Assembly: GCF_001485415.1 (NCBI RefSeq)
Contig: NZ_BCMQ01000010.1
Span: 31,002 to 95,001, forward strand
Length of the DNA: 64,000 nt
Direction of reading: 5' to 3'
Source of the DNA: Myroides odoratimimus
GTDB taxonomy: Bacteria; Bacteroidota; Bacteroidia; Flavobacteriales; Flavobacteriaceae
Shown piece after piece: positions 26,593 to 34,666 of this stretch. The stretch's first letter is position 1. Every line of letters begins with the position of its first letter. The position numbers were made by a program, and so were the translations under genes. The notes beneath the pieces are model-generated. The model made no database searches and was not told where the DNA came from. It saw only the letters and a list, made by a program, of their open reading frames with translations.

Positions 26593-28191
26593 TTATTCTT
26601 TGTAAACTCTCTTTAAAAATAAATTGTTCATAGGGTTAATTCCTAGTCCTTTTACATTCTGATGAGAGAACCTCGCTGCTCTGTCGTAAAACAAGATGAT
26701 AGCGGGTACCTCATCTGCTATAATCTGATCCATCTGTTGATAGATACTATTTCGCTTCTCTTCTGACACTTCTTTAAAAGCTTGTTCATAGAGCTGATCA
26801 AACTTTTGATTAGTGAAGCGAGTATAGTTAGGCCCATTAGGAGCCTTGTTCTTTGAATAAAATAACGAAAGGTAATTCTCTGCATCAGGATAGTCTGCTA
26901 TCCAACTTCCTCTGAAGAATGACACCTTACCTGATGCCATACCCTGACGTAGAGAAGCAGGCGGTGTCACATCTACTATTACTTCTATCCCTAGTTTTTT
27001 CCACTCGCGTTGTAGGTATTCTGCGATATCGAGATAGTTAGCATTCGTAGACAAGGTGATCTCTACCTTACTCTCTTTACTCGTCTTCTTATAATCATCC
27101 ACTAGTGCTTTAGCCTCTTCTGGATTATAGAGTTTATCAGTACTAAAGTGCCCTCCGAGACCCTGTGGTATAATTCCTCCTACTGCTCCATCTCCCATAC
27201 CACTACGCAGATACAACAACATCTTGTTTCGGTCAAACCCCATATTTAGGGCTTTGCGTATTCTTACATCTTGTATAGCACCTGGTGCCTCTAAGTTAAA
27301 GCCTAGGTACTCTGTATTTAGATAAGGGCCTGTCACCATCTGCACCTTCTCCTTATACTTCGGATTTAACTCTCCATTCTCTGTGATAATATCATCCTTA
27401 TAAGATGGATCTAAGCCGGATATAAAGTCTAGATTACCTTGCAAAAACTGTAAAAAACCACTCTGCTTATCTGGCAAGAATGTTATGGCTACTGCCTCTA
27501 GATAAGGCAATGCATTGCCTTGTTCATCTCTTTCGAAGTAGTTTGGATTTTTGCGAAGGACTAACTTAATGTTCTCTTCCCAAAATTTAAAATAGAAAGG
27601 CCCTGTACCGATGGGATGAGAACGAAAGTCTATCGTCTTATCCTCTACTATCTCTCTCGGTACTACAGAAGCATACCTCATCGACAGCAATCCTAAAAAG
27701 GCAGGAAAAGCTTCTTTTAATTCGATGCGAAAGACGGTATCATTGATTGCCTTAAAATTCTTTACCTTCTGGAATATCCACGCTCCTGGCGAAACCACAT
27801 CTGCATCTAATACCCTGTTAAAGCTGTATTCGAAATCACTAGCTACTACTGCACGAGTACTATCTGCCCCAAAGTGGCTATGCTTGTGAAAATAGACATC
27901 CCTTCTCAGCATAAAGTCATACTGCTTACCGTCTTCACTGATCGTCCATGACTTGGCGATATCTGCTTGTATATGCAAGCTATCGTCTAACTGCACTAAT
28001 CCGTTAAAGAGTTGATTACACGGCCAGATGATAGCCATATTTCTTGCGAAAGCAGGGTCTAGTGTCTGAATATTAGCATTCTCGTTATATCTAAAAACTA
28101 AATTTTTATCCTGATTAGCTGTTTTTTTCTGACAAGAAAACGTCAGTGCACAGACACAAAATATTGAAACGTAATGAATTATTGATTTCAT
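26593..28191 (-). CDS. Peptide ABC transporter substrate-binding lipoprotein (family 5)
   Basis: A 532-residue SBP_bac_5 (OppA/DppA-type) protein. The signal peptide ends in a lipobox LTFSC with the lipidated Cys at residue 20. Family features include NENANIQTLDPAFARN at the start of the mature domain, IAKSWTISEDGKQYDF and the GTGPFYF segment near the middle. It would bind oligopeptides or similar solutes at the outer face of a membrane. No permease or ATPase gene is adjacent, so it works with distant partners or serves another role. I chose ATG 28191; the longer frame to 28230 depends on a TTG start and spoils the signal peptide. Confidence 0.9.
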   Translation of the reverse strand: MKSIIHYVSIFCVCALTFSCQKKTANQDKNLVFRYNENANIQTLDPAFARNMAIIWPCNQLFNGLVQLDDSLHIQADIAKSWTISEDGKQYDFMLRRDVYFHKHSHFGADSTRAVVASDFEYSFNRVLDADVVSPGAWIFQKVKNFKAINDTVFRIELKEAFPAFLGLLSMRYASVVPREIVEDKTIDFRSHPIGTGPFYFKFWEENIKLVLRKNPNYFERDEQGNALPYLEAVAITFLPDKQSGFLQFLQGNLDFISGLDPSYKDDIITENGELNPKYKEKVQMVTGPYLNTEYLGFNLEAPGAIQDVRIRKALNMGFDRNKMLLYLRSGMGDGAVGGIIPQGLGGHFSTDKLYNPEEAKALVDDYKKTSKESKVEITLSTNANYLDIAEYLQREWKKLGIEVIVDVTPPASLRQGMASGKVSFFRGSWIADYPDAENYLSLFYSKNKAPNGPNYTRFTNQKFDQLYEQAFKEVSEEKRNSIYQQMDQIIADEVPAIILFYDRAARFSHQNVKGLGINPMNNLFLKRVYKE

Positions 28192-28280
28192 CAAACCGAT
28201 TTTTGTACGTAAATTTGCAAACCTTTTCAATATTGAAAAAGTAAATATAATTCAAAGTTACTACTTAGTAAGTAATCATT

Positions 28281-29597
28281 ATGGAAAATAGAAAAAAAGT
28301 AGCTTTTTATACATTAGGTTGTAAGCTTAACTTCTCAGAAACTTCCACTATCGCTAGAAATTTTGCAGAGGAAGGATTCGATAGAGTAGATTTCGAAGAA
28401 GTGGCTGATATATATGTTATCAATACATGTTCTGTAACAGAAAATGCAGATAAACAATTTAAGCAAATAGTAAAAAAGGCTCAGAAGAAAAACGATAAAG
28501 CTTTCGTAGCTGCAGTAGGATGCTATGCTCAATTAAAACCAGAAGAACTAGCTTCTGTAGATGGTGTAGACTTAGTATTAGGAGCAACAGAGAAGTTTAA
28601 AATAACAGATTACATCAATGACTTGTCTAAAAATGAAATGGGACAAGTGCATTCATGCGAAATTTCAGAGGCTGACTTCTACGTAGGGAGTTATTCTATA
28701 GGTGACAGAACACGTGCTTTCCTTAAAGTACAAGATGGATGTGATTATAAATGTACATACTGTACCATCCCATTAGCTCGTGGTATCTCACGTAGTGATA
28801 CTATGGATAATGTATTGAAAAATGCAGCTGAGATCTCTGCTCAGAATATAAAAGAGATCGTACTGACAGGAGTGAATATCGGTGACTATGGTAAAGGAGA
28901 GTTTGGGAATAAGAAACACGAACACACTTTCTTAGAACTAGTACAAGAATTAGATAAAGTAGAGGGTATAGAGAGACTTCGTATCTCTTCTATCGAGCCT
29001 AACTTATTAAAGAATGAGACAATAGACTTCGTATCGAAGAGTAGAACATTCGTTCCTCACTTCCACATTCCATTACAGTCTGGATGTAACGACATTCTTA
29101 AAAAAATGAAACGTCGTTACCTACGTGAGTTATATGTAGAGAGAGTAGAGAAGATCAGAGAAGTGATGCCAGACTGCTGTATCGGTGTGGATGTGATCGT
29201 AGGATTCCCTGGTGAGTCTGATGAGAAATTCTTAGAGACGTATAATTTCTTAAGTGATTTAGACATTTCGTACCTACACGTATTTACATACTCAGAGCGC
29301 GATAATACAGAGGCTGTAGATATGGATGAAGTGGTACCTATGAATGTACGTAATAAGAGAAGTAAAATGCTAAGAGGACTTTCTGTAAAGAAACGCCGTG
29401 CGTTCTATGAGTCTCAAATCGGGAAAGAGAAAACAGTTCTGTTTGAAGGTGAGAATAAAGAAGGATATATCCACGGATTCACAGAGAACTATGTGAAGGT
29501 AAAAACACCATGGGATCCAGCCTTAGTAAATACGTTACACGCAGTGAAATTAACGAAGATAGATGAGGATGGTATCGTAAGGTTAGAGTTTATCTAA
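28281..29597 (+). CDS. mtaB: tRNA t6A37 methylthiotransferase MtaB
   Basis: A 438-residue radical-SAM enzyme that adds a methylthio group to N6-threonylcarbamoyladenosine at position 37 of tRNAs. The N-terminal UPF0004 domain supplies cluster cysteines in TLGCKLNFSE, NTCSVTE and AVGCYAQ; the SAM cluster is CDYKCTYC near residue 153; and a TRAM domain (about 370-438) closes the protein. The KLNFSE variant and length favour MtaB over MiaB or RimO. It diverges from the oligopeptide-binding protein gene and has its own terminator. Confidence 0.95.
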   Translation: MENRKKVAFYTLGCKLNFSETSTIARNFAEEGFDRVDFEEVADIYVINTCSVTENADKQFKQIVKKAQKKNDKAFVAAVGCYAQLKPEELASVDGVDLVLGATEKFKITDYINDLSKNEMGQVHSCEISEADFYVGSYSIGDRTRAFLKVQDGCDYKCTYCTIPLARGISRSDTMDNVLKNAAEISAQNIKEIVLTGVNIGDYGKGEFGNKKHEHTFLELVQELDKVEGIERLRISSIEPNLLKNETIDFVSKSRTFVPHFHIPLQSGCNDILKKMKRRYLRELYVERVEKIREVMPDCCIGVDVIVGFPGESDEKFLETYNFLSDLDISYLHVFTYSERDNTEAVDMDEVVPMNVRNKRSKMLRGLSVKKRRAFYESQIGKEKTVLFEGENKEGYIHGFTENYVKVKTPWDPALVNTLHAVKLTKIDEDGIVRLEFI

Positions 29598-29662
29598 CAC
29601 AAGTTTATACACGACATCAATAGACCGTCACAGATTAGAAATCTGATACAATATAGAAATAT

Positions 29663-29702
29663 AAAAAAGCCTGTTTAGAATCTTCTAAACAGGCTTTTTT
29701 AT
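29663..29702 (+). terminator. Terminator after mtaB
   Basis: AAAAAGCCTGTTTAGA and TCTAAACAGGCTTTTT form a 16-base perfect stem with a four-base loop and a T-run. It also points toward the convergent GNAT gene and may serve both. Confidence 0.93.
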
Positions 29703-29757
29703 ATCATTACTTTTTAGTCCTTATTATTTTAAAAGGCTATAAAGTGTATAATATTAC

Positions 29758-30039
29758 TTAGATACGGATACCAGGAGGTAACATCTCTTTATACGTAGGG
29801 TTCTTTCTAAAGAAAGAAACAATCTTAGGATGTGTAGGTACTACTCTTAATCTCTTCTCTCTCAACATCTCCAAAATACCTTTTAAAAAGTCAGACGCTT
29901 GTGTTGGTAAAGCTTCTTCTAATCCAGTAAGTTTTGTAAGAAAAATCTTTCTTTCTTGTAGTGAATACTCTACACTAAGCAACCCTTGCTCAGTCTCATA
30001 CTCGAACTGACGTAGTAACTCATTGTCTTTAATTTCCAT
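29758..30039 (-). CDS. Small GNAT-fold N-acetyltransferase-like protein (YidJ/YjdJ type)
   Basis: A 93-residue protein resembling the short Gcn5-related acetyltransferase family (Acetyltransf_CG). It has EQGLLSVEYSLQERKIFLTKL (beta hairpin), a central helix ASDFLKGILEMLREKRLRVVPTHP whose VVPTHP matches the CoA-binding turn of the family, and VSFFRKNPTYKEMLPP at the end. Such minimal proteins lack part of the standard fold; substrates are unknown. It is a single gene ending convergently with mtaB. Confidence 0.82.
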   Translation of the reverse strand: MEIKDNELLRQFEYETEQGLLSVEYSLQERKIFLTKLTGLEEALPTQASDFLKGILEMLREKRLRVVPTHPKIVSFFRKNPTYKEMLPPGIRI

Positions 30040-30380
30040 TATATCTCCAAGTTTTATGATTACAAAACAAATTATAATAACTGCAGTGCTTCCTAAACTA
30101 ATTAGGAGGGTAAGTGTATACTCCTACTCTCTAACGACCAACTAATACACTATAGCATATAACAGTACCTCAGGTATGCTAAATGATTATCTCTAATCAC
30201 TAATATACCTCATGATGTATATGCGATAAATCTGCTCTTATTGGATTATTTCTCGTTAAAACTGTAGTAAAAAATAAAATATCTAGTATTTCTTTTTTTA
30301 AGTTACTATAATCTCTATATTTAGCAAAGTTCGGGATTTTTTTCCACATAACCTTATAAAAACGATTTAAAATATTTATA
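30040..30380. other. Gene-poor gap between divergent genes
   Basis: About 340 AT-rich bases. A 62-codon minus-strand frame at 30200-30388 exists but its codon use and lack of recognisable features make it unlikely to be coding. No clear promoter consensus or repeat was seen. Confidence 0.5.
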
Positions 30381-31058
30381 ATGAGCAAAATACCTATTTA
30401 TTTCTTTCCAGGTATGTCCTCTACTTCTTTGATTTTTGAACATCTTAGTTTGAATCAAGAAAAGTTTGAAATTGTCTTTTTAGAATGGTTACCTATAAAT
30501 AAATCTGAATCACTAGAACAATACGTAAAGCGTTATCTTCCCCTAATCACACATGATAATCCTATCTTAATAGGCGTTTCTTTTGGAGGAATTATAGCTC
30601 AAGAAATAAGTAAATTAATTTCTGTAAGAAAGACAATTATTATTTCGAGTGTACGTTCTAATAAAGAGTTCCCTAAACGCTATCGTATCGCTAGAAAAAC
30701 AGGACTCTATAAATGGTTGCCTACATCTCTTATCCCTACTCTTTGGAACGTTATCAAAAAAACAGCTTCAGAGAAAAAGAAGAAAAGATTAGCACTATAT
30801 GATCGCTATCTCCCGATAAGAGATAAGGAATATGTAGACTGGTGTATCAGAGAAGTACTGCATTGGAAACAAGACAAACCATTAGCTAATGTAGTACACA
30901 TACACGGGACTAACGATGAGATATTCCCTTACAAGAATATACAATCTGCCATCGAGGTAAAAGGAGGTACTCATGCGATGATTATCATCAAGCACAAATG
31001 GTTTAATGAAAATTTAGAAACGATTATACTTAAGAAAAATAATGAAAAAGACACTTAG
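30381..31058 (+). CDS. Alpha/beta hydrolase-fold protein
   Basis: A 225-residue cytoplasmic protein. The first strand is followed by YFFPGMSSTS, and the nucleophile elbow is GVSFGG near residue 66-71 with Ser as the probable nucleophile. VHIHGTNDEIFPY (about residue 174) gives the acid, and GGTHAMI (about 196) the catalytic His. Substrate is unknown. It overlaps the start of the lytic transglycosylase gene by 17 bases, so the two are translated as a coupled pair, though no biochemical link is obvious. Confidence 0.82.
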   Translation: MSKIPIYFFPGMSSTSLIFEHLSLNQEKFEIVFLEWLPINKSESLEQYVKRYLPLITHDNPILIGVSFGGIIAQEISKLISVRKTIIISSVRSNKEFPKRYRIARKTGLYKWLPTSLIPTLWNVIKKTASEKKKKRLALYDRYLPIRDKEYVDWCIREVLHWKQDKPLANVVHIHGTNDEIFPYKNIQSAIEVKGGTHAMIIIKHKWFNENLETIILKKNNEKDT

Positions 31059-31941
31059 AACTGTATTTGTAACCGCTGCTATTATAGCAGTAGCTTCTTC
31101 GTTTATGTTTGCTACTACTATAGCTAGCTCTACGGAGGATCATAATGAAGCTGCCTTACACGCTCATCCTCTACCGCTATCTGCTAACTTCGCTGGAGAA
31201 AAAGCTCCTTTAGACAAGATAGATGTAAAAGAAAGATTTGACCGAGAGATGATCATCAATACGAATCTTCACGGTACGACCATAACAACGATAAAAAGAG
31301 CGCATAGGTTCTTCCCTATCATCGAACCAATCTTAAAAAAGAATGGTATTCCTGATGACTTTAAGTACTTATGTGTGATAGAGAGCGGACTAGCTAATGC
31401 GGTATCTCCTGCTGGAGCTAGTGGATTCTGGCAGTTCATGAAAGGAACATCTAAGGACTTTAACTTATACATAGATGAATACGTAGACGAACGATACGAC
31501 TTAATCAAAGTAACAGAAGCTGCGTGCAGATACTTCCAAAGTGCCAAAAACCGTTTCGGTAGCTGGACAATGGCTGCTGCATCTTATAATAGAGGAATGG
31601 CTGGTATGTCACGCGCTATGGAAAGTCAATATGTAGAGGACTACTATGACTTATTCTTAAACCAAGAGACTTCTAGATACGTATTCAGAATATTAGCCTT
31701 AAAAGAGATTATGTCTAACCCTGTAAAATACGGTTTTGACGTTCCGGAATCTGAAAAATATCCAATAGTACCTACTAAAAAAGTGAGTGTATCTTATGAT
31801 ATAGATGACTTAGCTTTATTCGCAAAAGAACAAGGTATCAACTACAAATTACTAAAACTATACAACCCATGGTTAGTAAACACTAGTTTAAAAGTAAAAG
31901 GCAAAGTATATGAAATAGAGATTCCAACTAAAGGAATCTAA
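31042..31941 (+). CDS. Lytic transglycosylase, MltD-like
   Basis: A 299-residue exported enzyme that cleaves peptidoglycan between MurNAc and GlcNAc. A signal peptide (1-29) is followed by a transglycosylase SLT domain: the catalytic glutamate is in CVIESGLANAVSPAGASG near residue 113, with GFWQFM and AAASYNRG further on. There is a C-terminal tail ending TKGI but no clear LysM repeats, so it is shorter than typical MltD. It acts in the periplasm. The gene overlaps the hydrolase before it and a very strong terminator follows. Confidence 0.92.
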   Translation: MKKTLRTVFVTAAIIAVASSFMFATTIASSTEDHNEAALHAHPLPLSANFAGEKAPLDKIDVKERFDREMIINTNLHGTTITTIKRAHRFFPIIEPILKKNGIPDDFKYLCVIESGLANAVSPAGASGFWQFMKGTSKDFNLYIDEYVDERYDLIKVTEAACRYFQSAKNRFGSWTMAAASYNRGMAGMSRAMESQYVEDYYDLFLNQETSRYVFRILALKEIMSNPVKYGFDVPESEKYPIVPTKKVSVSYDIDDLALFAKEQGINYKLLKLYNPWLVNTSLKVKGKVYEIEIPTKGI

Positions 31942-31957
31942 TCTAGATATAAAGCCA

Positions 31958-32007
31958 AAACAAAGAGCGCTTATTTAATACATTAAATAAGCGCTCTTTG
32001 TTTTTTT
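31958..32007 (+). terminator. Long perfect terminator after the lytic transglycosylase gene
   Basis: AACAAAGAGCGCTTATTTAA pairs without mismatch with its inverted copy across a very short loop and seven T follow. The stem of over 20 bases is the longest in the window. Confidence 0.93.
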
Positions 32008-32026
32008 AATGCTTCTGAATTCTGTG

Positions 32027-32034
32027 TACCTTTG
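32027..32034 (+). promoter_or_regulatory. -7 promoter element of the 67-residue protein gene
   Basis: TACCTTTG matches TAnnTTTG and lies 24 bases before the ATG at 32059. It shows that an apparent upstream TTG start at 32032 falls inside the promoter. Confidence 0.55.
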
Positions 32035-32058
32035 TACTCTAATTACATCTGTAGAATC

Positions 32059-32262
32059 ATGGATAAACAACAATACATCAACAACGCATTCGAAATTATT
32101 CTTTCTAAGAATCTAAGTACACCTTTTCACCTAGACCCTGGAAGTACCGTAACTGATCTAAACAAATACTTAGAAAGCTTAAAGAGCGCTTATTTGAGTA
32201 GTGTTGACCCAAGACTAGAGAAACTATTCTATGACAAAATAGAAGCGCTAAAAGCACTGTAA
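32059..32262 (+). CDS. Small hypothetical protein, 67 residues
   Basis: A short soluble, helix-rich protein beginning MDKQQYINNAFEI, with LDPGSTVTDLNKYLESLKSAYL in the middle and a Lys/Glu-rich end. No signal peptide or membrane helix. I do not recognise a family. I chose ATG 32059 because a longer frame uses a TTG inside the -7 element. It ends immediately beside the convergent stop of the next hydrolase. Its codons carry a 15-base copy of the stem of the terminator just upstream. Confidence 0.65.
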   Translation: MDKQQYINNAFEIILSKNLSTPFHLDPGSTVTDLNKYLESLKSAYLSSVDPRLEKLFYDKIEALKAL

Positions 32263-33045
32263 TTATATGTTCTTTTGAAAGAACGATACTATAACTTCTA
32301 GTGTTTGCTCTTTTATCTCTTTATGCGGAGTATGCCCTACATTAGGAAAAATAACCTTCTCTGCAATTCCTTGAGCCTTCGCTATTGTTTTCTCTACTTG
32401 GTCTAGACTACCATACTCGTCTTGATCTCCTTGTATAAATAACAATGGAGACAGTATTCCTTTCATCTCCTCTTCTACTGTCCAATCTTGGTATTCTGAA
32501 GATAACCAAGTATCTACCCATGCTCGGACTACATCATCTACCTTAGTTCCGTGATATTTCACCAAGCGCTCGGCTAAATCTGTAGTCTCATAAGCAGTCT
32601 TAGCAGCTTGCACTCCTTCTAAAGTTACTTTCTCTACAAAGATATGTGCTGCCTCAGCTACTAAGGCTAAAGTGTGATCTGGATACATTGCTGCAAATAA
32701 TAGAGCAATAGACGCACCATCACTATGCCCAAATAAAGCGACACGCTCTAACTCTAATTCTTCCAATAAGTCTTTTAAGAATACTGCTTCTTGCTTTAGA
32801 TAGTCTTTTCCTCTCTTCGTAGTATCCATCTTATCTGATAGCCCGTACCCTACTCTGTCATATACTACTACATCACACTGCAACCGTTCTACTAACAATT
32901 CTGGCCAATCTCTCCACAGGGTAACACAGCCTAATGAATCATGTAATAATACTAGCGTGTACTTACTCTCTCCTTGATAAAAAAAGTGTTTATAAAAAAT
33001 ATTCTTTTGATTGACTAAGACACAATCTTGAATAGCTGTAATCAT
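32263..33045 (-). CDS. Alpha/beta hydrolase
   Basis: A 260-residue protein with the alpha/beta hydrolase fold. LLHDSLGCVTLWRDWPE forms the oxyanion region, the nucleophile elbow is GHSDGASIA near residue 108, the acid is in FIQGDQDEYGS near 213, and the catalytic His lies in FPNVGHTPHKE near 241. Relatives include small-molecule esterases and C-C hydrolases, but the substrate cannot be inferred. No signal peptide is seen. The gene ends exactly adjacent to the convergent small gene. Confidence 0.88.
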   Translation of the reverse strand: MITAIQDCVLVNQKNIFYKHFFYQGESKYTLVLLHDSLGCVTLWRDWPELLVERLQCDVVVYDRVGYGLSDKMDTTKRGKDYLKQEAVFLKDLLEELELERVALFGHSDGASIALLFAAMYPDHTLALVAEAAHIFVEKVTLEGVQAAKTAYETTDLAERLVKYHGTKVDDVVRAWVDTWLSSEYQDWTVEEEMKGILSPLLFIQGDQDEYGSLDQVEKTIAKAQGIAEKVIFPNVGHTPHKEIKEQTLEVIVSFFQKNI

Positions 33046-33330
33046 TTACGGTAAGTTTTATTGTCGTTAGTCTCAAAAATAAAAAGGATATCTGGGGTGT
33101 GCAAATAAGATTCTGTAGGATATTCTTATTCTATCAGACCTAGATTATAGGATAGATTTGATTTTACCTAGTGACAAAATATTGACACCACTTCTAGATT
33201 TAACTATTCTCCCTCCTAACAAGACACATTACTGTAAAAAAGAAAAGAACTAAAAACTACTGTTATGAAGAATAAAATAAGCATTCCATTTGAACGCAAA
33301 AAGACAAATAATCTCTTATATATTCTATAC

Positions 33331-33573
33331 TTAATAATAAGCTTTTAAATACTCATGAAACTGCTTTTTATCAAAACCTAAATGCCGAAGAATCTGCTTA
33401 ACAATAAACTCAGGCACAGGATCTATATGTGATTGTATAATAATCGGTCTAGTCAAGTCTTTTCTTACATATTTTTTATGCCCACCTATTCCTCCGACAT
33501 CCTTACATCCATTATGTTCTATAAACCAACACATTGTTTTGAGAGGAATGTTACTGAGCTTATAGGTATTCAT
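33331..33573 (-). CDS. hicA: HicA-like toxin
   Basis: An 80-residue basic protein of the HicA mRNA-interferase type. The family pattern is visible: a start helix KTMCWFIEHNG, the catalytic-His segment GGIGGHKKYVRK (His about residue 32), RPIIIQSHIDPVP and the C-terminal ILRHLGFDKKQFHEYL. HicA toxins cut mRNA when not bound by HicB. It lies nine bases after the hicB-like gene, antitoxin first, toxin second, the less common order. The protein is slightly longer than minimal HicA. The histidine needed for activity seems present. Confidence 0.85.
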   Translation of the reverse strand: MNTYKLSNIPLKTMCWFIEHNGCKDVGGIGGHKKYVRKDLTRPIIIQSHIDPVPEFIVKQILRHLGFDKKQFHEYLKAYY

Positions 33574-33582
33574 ACGTAGTTA

Positions 33583-33969
33583 TTAAATAGGGATTACTAC
33601 TTCTTTACTTGAGGTTTGTAAAGATTGATTATTCAATAAATCCGCTAAATAATCATTTTTTATTATCAACTGACTCAATAGAGGAGCTGATATTTTTTTT
33701 GGCTTTTTCTCACTCCCTTTTATAAGTTTCCAACCTAAATCAGATAAAGTCTTATACAAAGTATTTTTATTAGTTGTATAGTCTAGAAACATCTCTAGCG
33801 AATTCTCGAAAGAATTTAGGGCTTCTTCATAAGTATTACCATATCCACTTATATCTAATTGAGGAGTATACACTATGAATGTATTATCTTCTTTAAAAGA
33901 CAACACAGAAATACTAGCAACTACACTTCCTGCTTTATTTGTAAACCTTAAAGACACTTGTTTACCCAT
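33583..33969 (-). CDS. hicB: HicB-like antitoxin
   Basis: A 128-residue protein with the partial RNase H-like HicB fold: FKEDNTFIVYTPQLDISGYGNTYEEALNSF contains the usual YxPxL-x-GYG pattern followed by a helix. The C-terminal third (about 85-128) is Lys-rich then polar and shows no ribbon-helix-helix or HTH pattern I recognise, so autoregulation through DNA binding is uncertain. It precedes hicA by nine bases. Upstream on the minus strand only a weak TATCTTTA -7-like sequence was seen. Confidence 0.8.
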   Translation of the reverse strand: MGKQVSLRFTNKAGSVVASISVLSFKEDNTFIVYTPQLDISGYGNTYEEALNSFENSLEMFLDYTTNKNTLYKTLSDLGWKLIKGSEKKPKKISAPLLSQLIIKNDYLADLLNNQSLQTSSKEVVIPI

Positions 33970-34084
33970 AATTAGATATTATTCAATTATTTAGTTTATA
34001 TAAAGATATAACATTTAAGCTTTTATAGAATAAAATAAATGTTATTATTCTGTTTAAAGAAATCAACTAAAACAATTTAAAAAC

Positions 34085-34114
34085 AAAAAAGCCTCAACTT
34101 ACGTTGAGGCTTCT
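34085..34114 (-). terminator. Terminator of the tRNA cluster
   Basis: On the minus strand AAGCCTCAAC pairs with GTTGAGGCTT across four bases, followed by six T. It closes the tRNA-Ser, tRNA-Pro, tRNA-Arg transcript. Confidence 0.9.
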
Positions 34115-34115
34115 G

Positions 34116-34189
34116 TGATCCAATCAGGATTCGAACCTGAGACCTACTGCTTAGAAGGCAGTTGCTCTATCCAGCTGAGCTATTGGACC
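34116..34189 (-). tRNA. tRNA-Arg (anticodon TCT)
   Basis: A 74-base cloverleaf on the minus strand. The acceptor GGTCCAA pairs with TTGGATC (one G-T), the D arm is AGCTCAGCTGG-like, the anticodon loop is CTTCTAA with anticodon TCT, and the T arm holds GGTTCGAATCC. CCA is not encoded. Confidence 0.96.
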
Positions 34190-34220
34190 TAACCAAAAAA
34201 CATTAGATGTTTTTCTTTCG

Positions 34221-34295
34221 TCGGGGTGGCAGGATTCGAACCTGCGACCTCCTGCTCCCAAAGCAGGCGCGATGACCGGGCTACGCTACACCCCG
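34221..34295 (-). tRNA. tRNA-Pro (anticodon TGG)
   Basis: A 75-base cloverleaf on the minus strand. The acceptor CGGGGTG pairs with CACCCCG, the anticodon stem CCTGC/GCAGG encloses TTTGGGA with anticodon TGG, and the T loop is GGTTCGAATCC. CCA is not encoded. Confidence 0.96.
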
Positions 34296-34302
34296 AAAGA
34301 AG

Positions 34303-34386
34303 CGGAGAGACAGGGACTCGAACCCTGGCATCGGTTACCCGATGACAGATTAGCAATCTGCTCCGTTACCACTCCGGCACCTCTCC
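34303..34386 (-). tRNA. tRNA-Ser (anticodon GCT)
   Basis: An 84-base tRNA with the long variable arm typical of serine (ATCGGGTAACCGAT). The acceptor GGAGAGG pairs with TCTCTCC and the anticodon loop TTGCTAA carries GCT. CCA is not encoded. It is the first of the three tRNAs in transcription order. Confidence 0.96.
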
Positions 34387-34666
34387 GTTGCTAAGAGAAT
34401 TACTTCTCTAATGCGGATGCAAACTTAGCACTACTTTTGGTTCTATGCAAGCTTTTGAAAGAAAAAAACAACAAAAAATTACCACATAAAAACAAACCTA
34501 TTCATAGTCAAGGAAGTAAACACAAATAAAAAAAACATTATTTTTTTATTTCTTAGATAATTATCCAAAATCAAGATATTTTATGTATTTTCCCACATCT
34601 TTATTGAGCCTTACAGAAGGTCTAAAGTTTTAAAACAAAAATCAAACTTAATTAATTCTATAAATT

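Noticed and set aside
30200..30388. 62-codon minus-strand open frame in the gap before the hydrolase gene
   Set aside because: It overlaps the divergent gene's start, has no recognisable motif or signal, and its composition looks like translated AT-rich intergenic DNA.
33970..34115. Attachment-site duplication next to the tRNA cluster
   Set aside because: I looked for a repeat of the tRNA-Arg 3' end in the neighbouring gap and around hicAB and saw none.
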